Numbered from the stretch's first letter, positions 50,557-60,341 are shown. The stretch: DNA of 64,000 bases from an uncultured Bacteroidales bacterium (GCA_902776835.1 CACYRK010000015.1:25720-89719), one strand, 5' to 3'. Notes: a model not told the origin generated them from the letters alone. Numbers and translations: made by a program.

Positions 50557-51867
50557 CTATTTGAGTGTTGCAGAGGCCGACGCGGGGTTGTAACGGGCGT
50601 AGAGCCACGTCTGCACCACGCCGCGCAGAGCAAGATAGGTGACAAAAGCCAGCCACAGTCGGTGGTTACCCATGCTTACAGGCAGGATGAAGTAAAGTGC
50701 GAAGAAGGCGGCGTCGGCCACCGCGACGGCCAGCAGCATGCCTCGCGAACGCGTCAGGCCGATGAACACGCCGTCCCACACAAACGCCGCCATGCCGGAC
50801 ACGGGCAGCAGTGCGCACCACCAGCGATAGTCGAGGGCGGCGGTAATCACGTCGGAGGCATCGGTGAGAATGGCAAAGATGAGTTGCGGCCAACTGTAGA
50901 GCACGGTGAACGCCGACGTGAGCACCGCGGCCCACACAAAGAGCCGTCGCACGCACAGCCGCAACCGCGGGCCGTTGTTGGCGCCGTAGTATTTTCCCAC
51001 CAACGCCTCGCCAGCGAAGGCTATGCCGTCGAGGAAATAAGCGAAGAGCGAGTTTAGTTGCTGCATGAGGGAGTTGACGGCCAGAATCATGTCGCCACTG
51101 CGGGCACCGGCGGCCACGACAAAGAGGTTGACCAGCATCAGCAGGAAACTGCGCAGCAAGATGTCGCCGCTGACCGAGAAAAAGCGCCGCGCTCCCACAA
51201 AACTGCGCGTGTCGCGCCCCCACAGCCGCGTCAGGCCCAGACGGCGCATCTTGCGCCACACCACCCACAGGGCGTAGGCCAGGCCGAGCCACTCGGCCAC
51301 CAAGGTGCCCACGGCAATGCCCATGAAGCCCTGACGCAGGACGTACACGGCAAGCAGACTGGCAATGATGTTGAGCACGTTAACCACTATCGAGACCCAC
51401 ATAGCGGCTTTGGAGTCCTGCATGCCCAGCAGCCACCCCTTGATGCTCATCATCACCAACACTGGCGGCGCGCCCCACACACAAATGCGGAAGTAATCCG
51501 ACGCCAACGCCACCACATCGGCCGACGGGCTGATTACCCACATCGACAGCGCGAGCAGCGGCACCTGCAGCACCACGATGGTCAGTGCGATGGCCAGTGC
51601 GATAGCGCACGACTGCCACAGCGTGCGCAGGCAGCGCGGCATGTCGGCAGCGCCATAGGCCTGTGCCGTAAGGCCCGACGTGCTCATGCGCAGGAAGCCG
51701 AAATTCCAATAAATGAGGTTGAACATCATCGTGGCCACGGCAATGGCACCAATGAAGGTTGCCGAACCCAGATGGCCGGCAATGGCCGTGTCGAGCAAGC
51801 CCAGCAACGGAATGGTGATGTTGGCCACAATCGATGGCAGCGCTATTTTCAGGATTTCGCGATTCAC
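50557..51867 (-). CDS. MATE family efflux transporter
   Basis: 436 residues with 12 membrane segments in two homologous halves. The N-terminal ILKIALPSIVANITIPLLGL and LDTAIAGHLGS plus MSTSGLTAQAYG segments place it in the DinF-like branch of MATE exporters, which extrude drugs or metabolites in exchange for Na+ or H+. A -7 box (minus-strand TAACTTTG, 51879-51872) sits only 4 nt upstream of the ATG, so its mRNA might be leaderless. A TTCTAGA array lies upstream. Confidence 0.92.
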   Translation of the reverse strand: MNREILKIALPSIVANITIPLLGLLDTAIAGHLGSATFIGAIAVATMMFNLIYWNFGFLRMSTSGLTAQAYGAADMPRCLRTLWQSCAIALAIALTIVVLQVPLLALSMWVISPSADVVALASDYFRICVWGAPPVLVMMSIKGWLLGMQDSKAAMWVSIVVNVLNIIASLLAVYVLRQGFMGIAVGTLVAEWLGLAYALWVVWRKMRRLGLTRLWGRDTRSFVGARRFFSVSGDILLRSFLLMLVNLFVVAAGARSGDMILAVNSLMQQLNSLFAYFLDGIAFAGEALVGKYYGANNGPRLRLCVRRLFVWAAVLTSAFTVLYSWPQLIFAILTDASDVITAALDYRWWCALLPVSGMAAFVWDGVFIGLTRSRGMLLAVAVADAAFFALYFILPVSMGNHRLWLAFVTYLALRGVVQTWLYARYNPASASATLK

Positions 51868-51897
51868 GCCACAAAGTTACAAAAAATCCCCTATAAC

Positions 51898-51961
51898 TGC
51901 TAGATTTTCTAGCCCTTCTAGAGGTTCTAGATTTTCTAGAGATTCTAGAGGTTCTAGAAAA
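51898..51961. repeat. 9-bp repeat array, TTCTAGAnn family
   Basis: Seven exact-step 9-mers: nGCTAGATT, TTCTAGCCC, TTCTAGAGG, TTCTAGATT, TTCTAGAGA, TTCTAGAGG, TTCTAGAAA. Largest member of the family in the window. Confidence 0.85.
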
Positions 51962-52010
51962 AAATAGGGCGCATGCTGTTGCACGCGCCCCAAGAATAAA
52001 TCATGATAAC

Positions 52011-55000
52011 TTAGAACATCACCTTGCGGGTGGTGGTTGAGCCGTCGCTGTAGCGGGTCACAACCACGTTCACGCCGCTGTGAGGCATGTTGCTCACGCG
52101 TCCCTGCAAGTCGATGTAGCGTGTCTCAACCACCTGGCTCACGTTGTCAACGCGGTCGATGCCGGTGACAATCTGGTCGTTGCTGCCAGTGAGGTTGAGC
52201 GGCATCACCATGTAGCCTGTGCTCTGAGCAAGAGCGGCGTCGCCCTTGGGCTCCATCTGCTCGACACGGCGCGGAGCGTTCTGCGCGTTGCTGTCCTCGG
52301 CCTTGCGGATGATGGCCTTGAAGGAGTAAGCCTCGCCGTGAACCAGGTTGGGAATCGCAACACCGTCGTTGAGCGCGTTGAGCGTCAGGTCGTAGAGGAA
52401 GGCACCACTCAGGTTACCCTCGTTGTTCCAGTGGCCGTTGAGGAATGACTTCGTCGGCATGCAGAAGATGGGAGGATTGGTTTTGCCATTGTACACGGCC
52501 CAACTAATCTCGCAATACTCTTGCGGCTTGGGAGCGACAAAGAAGTACTCGTTGGCCGGGTTGTGGCTCTCGTCGTCGCAAGGCTGTGTGCCCACGAAAC
52601 TGGCGGGGATGTACACGTTGAGGTTTTCGGGATAATTGCTGGTCTTGCCCTCGGTGTCAATCTCGAGCATGTGCATCTCGGGGTTGACGTTGTTCACGAT
52701 GTTGGCGTGCAGCGTACCGCCCTTGATCACCTTGCCCACATACTGGTCGAGCACGTTCTTCTCGGCATTGCCTACTTCAATCTCCGAGCCTTCCTTAACC
52801 ATGGTGGGGGAGATGACGATCTTCACCCAGTTGCTCTGGTCGTAGCGGCTGCGGCCCTTGCCCTGCATGAGCGGCGAGCGCTGGAACATATAGTCGATTT
52901 GTCCCTCTTTCTCAATCAACGAGGGAGCCAGATAGTTGTTCATATCCTTGGCATAGAGCGCATACTGTGCCGTGCGCAACAAGTGACCGTCGGTGGGGTC
53001 GTAGATTGGGGTGTCCTCGCGAATCACCTTCACGCCCACCAACTCGTCCTCGACGGTGTACTGCGGGCCCTTGGCGACCACGCCCTGTGCGATGATGTTT
53101 GCCAGCGAGTTACCCAGGTAGATGGTGCTCAGGTAGTCGTAGCAAGCGCCCTCGTGGTAGACAAAGTCGCCACTCTGCTGCTTGTCGGCGGCGTTGCTGC
53201 CGTCGTTGAAGATGATGAACTCGGGAGTGGGATGATCATAGCCAGCGGCGGTGAGGTCGAACATCCAGATTTCATAGCCCTCGGCATCATAGCCCACCAG
53301 GGTGCAGCGGTCGCCAGGGTATGCTTTCTTGTAGACGGCTTCATACTTTTGATTACCATTGTCATCGAGTACGGGATTACCCTCATCATCGTATTGGGGC
53401 TCCATAATCCACATGTAGGTGTAGACGTTCTGCCAACCTGGAGTGTTGGTGAAGTACACGTAGTGGTGGCCTTCGAGCATCGTTGCACAGTCGGCCACGC
53501 CCTCAGCGCCCAGGTCCTCGTAGTTGCGGGTCACCTCGTCCTGAGTGCCGCTCTCGTAGGTGAAGAAAATCTCACCGCTGCGCTTGCCCGACTCAACAAT
53601 CAGGTTCTCGCCATCGTAGATGTAGATGTCGCTGATTGAGTTGTCGATAGTCCAACTCCACCACTTGCGGCCGTCCACGGTCTGGTACTCCTTGTTCACG
53701 TGAACACGATCACCTTCGTTATAGTCTGTACCCAGGAAACTTGCCTTGAGAGTGGGGTTGCTCACGTTGCTGGTCTTCTCCAGGTGCACAATTACCTCAC
53801 CGCTGGGCACATAGGTACGCTTGAGCGTGAGGGTGTGGTGCTCCATGTCCACAGTCATGATGTAGTGGCCCTTGCTGGCGCTGGTCACCATCAAGAACGA
53901 CTTGTCGATCTCTTCCTGAGTAAGATTACCTGCCTGACTGAGTGGCATCGGGGTGAGGTTGTTAATCAGTTCGTCGGTGACGTTGTAGTGTTCGCCATCG
54001 GCCACGGCGGCAAAGCGGTTGTCGAAGATGGCATCCCATGAATCACCGAGTTTGGTCGAGAAACTGAAGGTTGCACCGTTGGCCAGCGTCAAGTTGCGCT
54101 TGTAGATCTTGCCATCGGTAGTACGCATGCGGCTACCCACGTTGGGAGCCCACTCCTGGGTTTTTTCGCTGTAATCCAGGTCAAGATAACTGATATTACC
54201 CAGAATGTATACCGCACCGAACGACGGGGTGAAGGTCACCGTCATGTCGTTCATGTCGACCAAGATGTCGTACGAGTCGCTGATTTCCATCATGAAGTTC
54301 GACTCGTTGTAGGCTGCCTTGCCGCGGCCTCCGAGGTACACCTTCACGCCCATGTCCTTCTCCTGCACCAGGTAGTCCTGATTGCCGTGGGGATAGAACA
54401 GGTTGGGCAGCAGGTGCTCCCAGTCGTCGGTCGTGGCGCCCTTACGGCTGGCCAGAGAGAAGGTAGCACCCTCAACCAGCGCCACATTATTGATTGAGAA
54501 CGTGCCATCGTTGTTGTTGGTCAGTTCAGTGCCGGCGTTGGCGCTCCACTTCTGGTTGCCAACGATACCCATCAGGTAGAGGCCGTCGATGGTGCTCGGG
54601 CCCTGAGTGCTGTAGAAATACGTGCCGTCGGGACGGTACACGATGTAAACCTCGGGAGCCGTGATGCCGTTGATGTCGGCCGTCTGTGTGCCGCCGGCCG
54701 TCTTGGCAATCAGGTTGTAACTGCTGAAGTAAGTGTCGAACTCGAGGCAGTACCAATCGTGGTTGTCAACACCGTTATGCACGGTAGGCAGATTGGTTGC
54801 CATTGCCTCCACAAACGTCCTGCCGTTAAATGTCGTGCTTCCGTTCCATGCATAGAGGAAGACGCGGGCATCGTCGCTCGAACGCACATACACCTTAAAG
54901 TGATTCTGTGCCCCAGCCTCAACAAGCGTAAGCGTATGGGTGAGTTCGCCAGTGGAGATATCATACGTAAACGTGATATTGTATCTTCCCGGAGTGTCGA

Positions 55001-56555
55001 CGGTGAACGTCTTGTTGGCACCATCCGGAATCCAAGCGTCGCCATTCTTCACCTTATACTCATAGGTAGTGCCTAAATCAAGAATGACATTCTCCTTGGT
55101 GAGGGTATAGACAGTGCCGTCGCCCGAAGTTGTCATCTTGTTGTTCTCGTCGGTGTCGTTCCACTTCGTGCCAAATATAGCCTCGCTACCAGCCACGATA
55201 AAGTTCATCGGCTCGGCCTGCACGAGGGTGAGGGTATGCGACACCTCGCCCGACTGTGTATCAATGGTAATCACAAGATTGTAGGTACCATTCAAGTTCA
55301 CCGAGAAGGTTTTATTGTCGCCCGAGGGATACCATTGTGAGTTGTTCTTCTTGACCTTATATGTATAAGTGGCACCAGCCGCAAGCGATACGTTCGACTT
55401 GGTGAGCGTATAGGTCGCGCCATTGTCGGCAGTCGTCATCTTGTTGTTCTCGTCGGTGCCATCCCAGTCCGATCCCCAGAACGAAGCCGGTCCCACAACC
55501 ACATAAACGTCGGGGGCGGCTTGAACGAGCGTCAGGTTGTGGCTCATTGAATTATCGGTGGCATTGAAGTTGATGGTAACGTTATAAGTTCCGTTCTGAG
55601 TAACCTCAATGAGGTTTTCATTTCCTTCCCCTTCAGGAATCCAAGTCACTTCATTAGTTCTATCATTTATCGCAACGACTTTGTAGCCGTAAACATCGGT
55701 ACTTTGGGTAAGATTTACATTCGATTTGGTGAGCGTATAGTTCACATCGTTGTTGGAACTCATGGTATTAGCAGCAATACTCGAATCCCAAGCGGCACCC
55801 CACAAATCTGCAGGCTTGCCCACTACACGATAAGTGTAAGTGTCAACGATAGGTTCTGTGCTCTGCTTGAGAGTGGTTGTTACGTTAACGGCTTTAGATA
55901 AAATATCGAAAGTAACCTTAACGTCGTAAATTCCGTTTTCACTAACAGTAAATTCTTTGTTGTTTGATGGATAAGCCTCATCCCAGCCGCCATTATATAC
56001 GACTTTAAAAGAATAATTAGTATTTGGTGCGAGAGTCACATTTTGTTTTGTCAGTGAAAAAGTCGTACCGGATTCAAATGTCATGTTATTGTTAGTATCG
56101 CCTGTGTTCCAATCTGATCCAAAAACTGAAGACACACCCGCCACACGCAATGACGAAAGTTGAGTTAAACTATGCGTCTTATCATTCGTATTAAAGTAGA
56201 AAACGGCAATTTTAGTAGAACTGCTTATAGTAGCTGAAATATTACTACCATTATTTCCGTACCATTCGCTACCATTTTTTACGAACTTATACTGTATTGA
56301 CACATTACTTGAATTGTTGAGATTCGGAATCACAAGTGCGCATGTTTTAATTGACGTATTCTCCGTCATTTGATTAACTTGTGCCGAAGCACCCCACTCC
56401 ACTCCATTAAAGAATGATCCAGGTTGCCCCGCAACAACGTAAGTGTCGGCCCAGGCGTTGGTCCAGGTGATGGCGAGCATCACGAGGGTTAGCAGGCGGC
56501 CGAGCATGCGGGCGACTGCTGATGTTTGTTTTGTGTTAATTTGTAAATTCATCAT
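52011..56555 (-). CDS. Large secreted repeat protein with CBM26-like module
   Basis: 1514 residues with a signal peptide (LLTLVMLAITWTNAWA). Five related beta-rich modules of about 100 residues follow (37-135, 136-237, 238-348, 349-449, 450-548), each with VAGxxxxFWGxxWD, xTLTKxNVxL, YxYKV and a HTLTLVxA end. Middle regions have SusE/F-like beta segments. Residues about 1025-1135 resemble a CBM26 starch-binding module (YFTNTPGWQNVYTYMWIME, YPGDRC, EFIIFNDGS). The C-terminal about 40 residues (ETRYIDLQGRVSNMPHSGV, ending in TTTRKVMF) are a type IX-like sorting tail. Likely an extracellular polysaccharide-binding protein; no catalytic domain is seen. Modules 1-3 are clearly AT-richer than the rest of the gene. 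Confidence 0.82.
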   Translation of the reverse strand: MMNLQINTKQTSAVARMLGRLLTLVMLAITWTNAWADTYVVAGQPGSFFNGVEWGASAQVNQMTENTSIKTCALVIPNLNNSSNVSIQYKFVKNGSEWYGNNGSNISATISSSTKIAVFYFNTNDKTHSLTQLSSLRVAGVSSVFGSDWNTGDTNNNMTFESGTTFSLTKQNVTLAPNTNYSFKVVYNGGWDEAYPSNNKEFTVSENGIYDVKVTFDILSKAVNVTTTLKQSTEPIVDTYTYRVVGKPADLWGAAWDSSIAANTMSSNNDVNYTLTKSNVNLTQSTDVYGYKVVAINDRTNEVTWIPEGEGNENLIEVTQNGTYNVTINFNATDNSMSHNLTLVQAAPDVYVVVGPASFWGSDWDGTDENNKMTTADNGATYTLTKSNVSLAAGATYTYKVKKNNSQWYPSGDNKTFSVNLNGTYNLVITIDTQSGEVSHTLTLVQAEPMNFIVAGSEAIFGTKWNDTDENNKMTTSGDGTVYTLTKENVILDLGTTYEYKVKNGDAWIPDGANKTFTVDTPGRYNITFTYDISTGELTHTLTLVEAGAQNHFKVYVRSSDDARVFLYAWNGSTTFNGRTFVEAMATNLPTVHNGVDNHDWYCLEFDTYFSSYNLIAKTAGGTQTADINGITAPEVYIVYRPDGTYFYSTQGPSTIDGLYLMGIVGNQKWSANAGTELTNNNDGTFSINNVALVEGATFSLASRKGATTDDWEHLLPNLFYPHGNQDYLVQEKDMGVKVYLGGRGKAAYNESNFMMEISDSYDILVDMNDMTVTFTPSFGAVYILGNISYLDLDYSEKTQEWAPNVGSRMRTTDGKIYKRNLTLANGATFSFSTKLGDSWDAIFDNRFAAVADGEHYNVTDELINNLTPMPLSQAGNLTQEEIDKSFLMVTSASKGHYIMTVDMEHHTLTLKRTYVPSGEVIVHLEKTSNVSNPTLKASFLGTDYNEGDRVHVNKEYQTVDGRKWWSWTIDNSISDIYIYDGENLIVESGKRSGEIFFTYESGTQDEVTRNYEDLGAEGVADCATMLEGHHYVYFTNTPGWQNVYTYMWIMEPQYDDEGNPVLDDNGNQKYEAVYKKAYPGDRCTLVGYDAEGYEIWMFDLTAAGYDHPTPEFIIFNDGSNAADKQQSGDFVYHEGACYDYLSTIYLGNSLANIIAQGVVAKGPQYTVEDELVGVKVIREDTPIYDPTDGHLLRTAQYALYAKDMNNYLAPSLIEKEGQIDYMFQRSPLMQGKGRSRYDQSNWVKIVISPTMVKEGSEIEVGNAEKNVLDQYVGKVIKGGTLHANIVNNVNPEMHMLEIDTEGKTSNYPENLNVYIPASFVGTQPCDDESHNPANEYFFVAPKPQEYCEISWAVYNGKTNPPIFCMPTKSFLNGHWNNEGNLSGAFLYDLTLNALNDGVAIPNLVHGEAYSFKAIIRKAEDSNAQNAPRRVEQMEPKGDAALAQSTGYMVMPLNLTGSNDQIVTGIDRVDNVSQVVETRYIDLQGRVSNMPHSGVNVVVTRYSDGSTTTRKVMF

Positions 56556-56622
56556 TTTTTATGCTGTTTTATTTGTTTCTGGCACTAGTAAGCCGTAAAA
56601 TGAGGGTTTTCAAACCGAGTCG

Positions 56623-56630
56623 CAAAAATA
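56623..56630 (-). promoter_or_regulatory. -7 box of the large repeat protein gene
   Basis: Minus-strand TATTTTTG, with TTG at 56656-56654 somewhat far (23 nt). About 68 nt before ATG 56555. Confidence 0.45.
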
Positions 56631-56736
56631 ATGTATAGTTTTTTGCCGAAACGCAAAAAATAACATTGTTTTAGTCAAAAACGCCGCAAACGATTGCATA
56701 GCGTTGATTTTTTTCACAACTCGCTGAAATTTAAAC

Positions 56737-56797
56737 CATCTAGCCTATCTAGTCGGGCTAGCCCATCTAGAAAAAACAGGAAATCTAGGAATCTGGT
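56737..56797. repeat. 9-bp repeat array, nATCTAGnn family
   Basis: Degenerate 9-mers CCATCTAGC, CTATCTAGT, CGGGCTAGC, CCATCTAGA, AAAAACAGG, AAATCTAGG. The conserved core is CTAG. Confidence 0.75.
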
Positions 56798-56809
56798 CTG
56801 GGGACAAAA

Positions 56810-56842
56810 AAGCGGACACACAGGGTGGCTGTGAGTCCGCTT
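56810..56842 (-). terminator. Terminator of the parAB-lytic transglycosylase unit
   Basis: AAGCGGACACACAG pairs with CTGTGAGTCCGCTT (one mismatch) over a 5-nt loop. In the minus direction it is followed by TTTTTT. Confidence 0.8.
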
Positions 56843-56862
56843 GGTTGCTCGTGTAACTTGAG

Positions 56863-58569
56863 TTATTTTTTGCGTTTTGATTTGCTCTTTTTCGAGGATG
56901 ATTCTTCCTTAGAGGATTTGCCTTTCTTCTTTGAGGTCTTTTCCTCGCTGGCTTTTCCTTTACGCTTCTTCGAAGGCTTTTCTTCGGTGGCTTTAGATTT
57001 GCCTTTCCTCTTGCCTTTGCTGGCCGACTCGTCGTTGTCACGGCCTTTCTTCTTGCCACTGGATGCCTTGCTGCCACGGCCCGACTTAGCCGGGATGGTG
57101 AGCGTCTGGCCAGCCTTGATCTTGTCGCCCTTGATGCCATTGGCGGCACGCAGTTCGCTCACGGTCACGCCATTGTCGTGCGCGATGTCGTAAAGCGATT
57201 CGCCGCGTTTCACCTTGTGGGTCTTGCTGTGCGACTTCTCTTCAGCCTTTTTCTCATGGCGCTTGCTCTCATGACGGCTCTCCTGCTTGCGCTCCTGGTG
57301 GCTGCTGCGCTCGGCCTTGTGCTCCTCGCGGTGTGCCGGACGTTCCTCGGCTTGCTGACGGCGTTTGGGCTTCTCACGCTCGACGCGCTCAGGCTGGGGC
57401 ACATAAGCGGTGGCCTGTGCCACGGTCTGCTCGTCGGTGTCGTAACGCGGAGCGTAGCCCTCGACGGTCTTGTCCTCGCCGGGGTTGACGACGGTGCGGT
57501 TGGCATACAGGTCCTTGCGGTAGTTAACGATGCTGTCCTCGCTCATGATGTAACTGTAGGCCTGCTGCGAGGGCAGGATGAGCGTGTAGGCCCGGCTGTC
57601 GCCCGGGATGATGTCCTGGCGGAACTGCGGGTTGAGCACGCGCAGTTGGTCGACGGTGATATTGAGCGCATGAGCAATCTGCTCAAAGTGCACGCGCTCA
57701 GTCACTTGCAGCGTGTCGGTGATAAGCGGCTTGCTTGCGAGCACCGGGCTGATGCCATGCTGCTTGTAGTAGGTCATCACATAGTTTGCTGCGATGAAGG
57801 CGGGCACGAAGCCGCGTGTTTCGCGAGGCAACTGGTTATAGATTGCCCAGTAGTCCTTACCCTTGCCTCCGGCGCGCTGCAGCGCCTTGTTGACCTCGGA
57901 GGTGCCGCAGTTGTAAGCGGCGAGAGCCAACGACCAGTCGTTGTAGATGTCGTGGAGGTTTTTCAGGTAGCGCACAGCGGCATCGGTACCCTTGTAAGTG
58001 TCGCGACGCTCATCGACGAGCGAGTTCACCTCCAGGCCCTGTCCGCGCGCGGCGTCGATTTGCAGTTGCCACAGTCCGGCAGCCCCATCGCGCGACACGG
58101 CCTGCGGGTTGAGTGCGCTCTCAATCACTGGCAGATAGCGCAGTTCCAGAGGCAGTTGCTCGCGCTCGAGCGCCTTTTCGAAGATGGGCATGTAATACAG
58201 GCTCATGCCCAGCATTTGCTCCACCAGGGTGCGGTTGCGCTTGATGTAGCGGTCGATGTAGGCGCGCACCACCTGGTTGTAAGGCATCTCGATGACCGTG
58301 GGCATGGCGGCCAGGCGTTTCACATATTCCTGGTCGCTCACGTCGTTCACTGGCGTGTTTTCAACATTGGCATCCATAATGGTGTAGTTTTGCAGATACC
58401 AATTTTTCATCATCTCGTTGGTGTTGGTCTCAAAGCTCTCGGGAAAGGCGATATCGTTGTCGCTGAGCGACTGCGCCACCGTGATGATGTTCTGGTCGTC
58501 GGCCCAGAGGGTCGTTGTGCCAGCCACCACGGCAAGAGCGAGCAAAGTAATTCGTAACGTCTTCTTCAT
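56863..58569 (-). CDS. MltD-like lytic transglycosylase with LysM and Lys-rich tail
   Basis: 568 residues with a signal peptide (ending TTTLWA). Residues about 110-260 are a GH23/SLT domain: LRYLPVIESALNP with catalytic Glu150, GAAGLWQLQ, and ALAAYNCGTSEVNKAL. It cleaves peptidoglycan between MurNAc and GlcNAc forming 1,6-anhydro ends. After a degenerate LysM-like region and an Arg/Glu/His-rich linker, one clear LysM is present (about 446-490, HKVKRGESLYDIAHDNGVTV). The last about 80 residues are almost only Lys, Ser, Glu and Gly. The tail should bind cell wall or nucleic-acid-like polyanions. It is fourth in the parA-parB-DUF5683 cluster. Confidence 0.92.
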   Translation of the reverse strand: MKKTLRITLLALAVVAGTTTLWADDQNIITVAQSLSDNDIAFPESFETNTNEMMKNWYLQNYTIMDANVENTPVNDVSDQEYVKRLAAMPTVIEMPYNQVVRAYIDRYIKRNRTLVEQMLGMSLYYMPIFEKALEREQLPLELRYLPVIESALNPQAVSRDGAAGLWQLQIDAARGQGLEVNSLVDERRDTYKGTDAAVRYLKNLHDIYNDWSLALAAYNCGTSEVNKALQRAGGKGKDYWAIYNQLPRETRGFVPAFIAANYVMTYYKQHGISPVLASKPLITDTLQVTERVHFEQIAHALNITVDQLRVLNPQFRQDIIPGDSRAYTLILPSQQAYSYIMSEDSIVNYRKDLYANRTVVNPGEDKTVEGYAPRYDTDEQTVAQATAYVPQPERVEREKPKRRQQAEERPAHREEHKAERSSHQERKQESRHESKRHEKKAEEKSHSKTHKVKRGESLYDIAHDNGVTVSELRAANGIKGDKIKAGQTLTIPAKSGRGSKASSGKKKGRDNDESASKGKRKGKSKATEEKPSKKRKGKASEEKTSKKKGKSSKEESSSKKSKSKRKK

Positions 58570-58592
58570 ATTGTGAATGTTTTATTATGTTA

Positions 58593-59384
58593 TCAAAAAC
58601 TTAATGCGCACCGCATGCCCAGCGAGGGCTTCACGGGGTCGTAAGGCGACGGCATCACGGCCGGCGTGACCTTCATGGTCAGGTCGGGCGAGATGTCGAA
58701 GTTGGCCATCGACGCGTCGACATAGGCGTCGATTATGCTGATGCCGTAGAGCGCCACCATGCCGATGATGCACAGGTCGCGATAGCGGCGATAGTAATTC
58801 TTTTTGTTCCTCAACGAGCGCTTGAGCCACTCCATGTCGAGCGAACTCTCCTGCGTGGTGGGCGGATAGAAGTCCATGTAACTGCGCGTGTTGGGGTCGT
58901 TGTCCATGGCGTCGCGGTAGGCCCGCGTGTAGTCCTGGAGCATGCGGTTGTTCCACAGCGTGCCGTAACTCATGCCCAGGAAGGCGCCAGCCACGATGGG
59001 CAGTTTCCAGTAGCGCCGGTTGTAGATTTGCCCCAGTCCCGGGCAGAGCGCCGAGAGCCAGAGGGCGCGCTTGGGGTCGACATTCACCTGCCGCTCCTTG
59101 CCCAGTTGCAGGCGCGCGATGCTGTCGGCATCGACTACTTCGAGCACCTCCACGCCGTCGAGCCGGCTGACGCTGTCGGTGGGCAGCGCGATGGTGTCGC
59201 CCTCGACGGTCACCACGCGCGTGAATCGCCCGGTGGTGCGTTGCGAGTGTACCGGCGTGCGGCTCATGTTTGGCGATTCGGGCACAACCAGCGTGTCGGG
59301 GTCGAGAGTCTGTCCCGCCGCCGTCAACGCCAGCACCACGAGTGCCAGCAGCAAAGCCGCCCTATGTCGCCACGCCATTGTCAT
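58593..59384 (-). CDS. DUF5683 domain protein
   Basis: 263 residues from ATG 59384, which overlaps the parB stop by 4 nt (ATGA); the longer frame is rejected. Signal peptide (ALLLALVVLALTAAGQ), then a variable linker and the DUF5683 domain, with KRALWLSALCPGLGQIYNRRYWKLPIV (about 138-164) and two further hydrophobic helices. The function is unknown, but its place between parB and the lytic transglycosylase is strongly conserved in Bacteroidota, suggesting a role in the envelope linked to chromosome segregation or division. Confidence 0.9.
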   Translation of the reverse strand: MTMAWRHRAALLLALVVLALTAAGQTLDPDTLVVPESPNMSRTPVHSQRTTGRFTRVVTVEGDTIALPTDSVSRLDGVEVLEVVDADSIARLQLGKERQVNVDPKRALWLSALCPGLGQIYNRRYWKLPIVAGAFLGMSYGTLWNNRMLQDYTRAYRDAMDNDPNTRSYMDFYPPTTQESSLDMEWLKRSLRNKKNYYRRYRDLCIIGMVALYGISIIDAYVDASMANFDISPDLTMKVTPAVMPSPYDPVKPSLGMRCALSF

Positions 59385-60256
59385 CGCTGTCCAGCCTTGA
59401 GTTGGTCGAAGCGAGTGATAATCTGGTCCAACTCGTCCTCGTCCTTGAACGAGAAGGTGATTTTTCCCTTTCCGGTGTAGTCGCAACTAAACTTCACCGG
59501 CACGCCGAATGTGCTGGAGAGGTGTTGCTGCAGAATTTTGAAGTCTTTGTTGCCTATGCGGTTTCCCGTCCACTTCGAGCCCGATGCGGCAGCCTGGTAT
59601 TGCTTGACCATCTGCTCCACCTGCCGTACCGACAGTCCACGCTTCACCGTCTCGTTGTAGAGTTTTAGTTGCTGCGACGGCTTCTCGAGCGAGAGCAAAG
59701 CGCGCGCATGCCCCATGTCCACCAATTTGTCGCGCAGTCCCAGTTGCACCTCGGCGGGCAACTTGAGCAGGCGCAGGAAGTTGGCTATGGTGGCGCGGTT
59801 CTTGCCTATGCGCTCGCTGAGTCGCTCCTGCGTGAGGTTATACTGGTCGATGAGTTTGCGGAAGGTCAGCGCAATCTCAATGGCGTTCAGATCCTCGCGC
59901 TGGATGTTCTCGATGAGGGCCATCTCGGTAATCTCGCTGTCGTTGGCGGTGCGGATATATGCCGGCACGGTCTTCAGCCCCGCGAGTTTCGCGGCGCGGT
60001 AGCGGCGCTCGCCCGAGATGATTTGGTAAGAGTTTGCCCCCATGCTGCGCAGCGTGAGCGGCTGGATGATGCCCAACTCGCGGATGCTCGACGCCAGTTC
60101 CTCGAGCGCCGTCGCGTCGAACGCCTGTCGCGGCTGCTCGGGATTAGGGGTGATTTGGTTAATGGCGATTTCGTTGATGGCCGATGAGCCGCCCGTCTGG
60201 ATGTCGTCCATCGAGATCAGCGAGTCGAGCCCACGTCCTAACGCACTTCGTTTCAT
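59381..60256 (-). CDS. parB: Chromosome-partitioning protein ParB
   Basis: 291 residues. ParB is a CTPase that binds parS and spreads on DNA. The N-terminal LGRGLDSLI helps stimulate ParA. The CTP/ParB domain has NPEQPRQAF and GERRYRAAK (82-90), followed by the HTH domain (LTQERLSERIGKNRATIANFLRLLKLP). A C-terminal dimer domain follows. Length is normal. A 7-bp repeat array separates it from parA. Confidence 0.96.
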   Translation of the reverse strand: MKRSALGRGLDSLISMDDIQTGGSSAINEIAINQITPNPEQPRQAFDATALEELASSIRELGIIQPLTLRSMGANSYQIISGERRYRAAKLAGLKTVPAYIRTANDSEITEMALIENIQREDLNAIEIALTFRKLIDQYNLTQERLSERIGKNRATIANFLRLLKLPAEVQLGLRDKLVDMGHARALLSLEKPSQQLKLYNETVKRGLSVRQVEQMVKQYQAAASGSKWTGNRIGNKDFKILQQHLSSTFGVPVKFSCDYTGKGKITFSFKDEDELDQIITRFDQLKAGQR

Positions 60257-60267
60257 AGTAATGAGTC

Positions 60268-60341
60268 TTTATCTATCTATCTATAATCTTTAATCTATAA
60301 TCTATAATCTTTAATCTTTAATCTTTAATCTTTAATCTGCC
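60268..60341. repeat. 7-bp repeat array, CTTTAAT/CTATAAT family
   Basis: About nine units alternating CTATAAT and CTTTAAT lie between parA and parB. Related sequences occur at 63829 and 42706. Confidence 0.8.
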
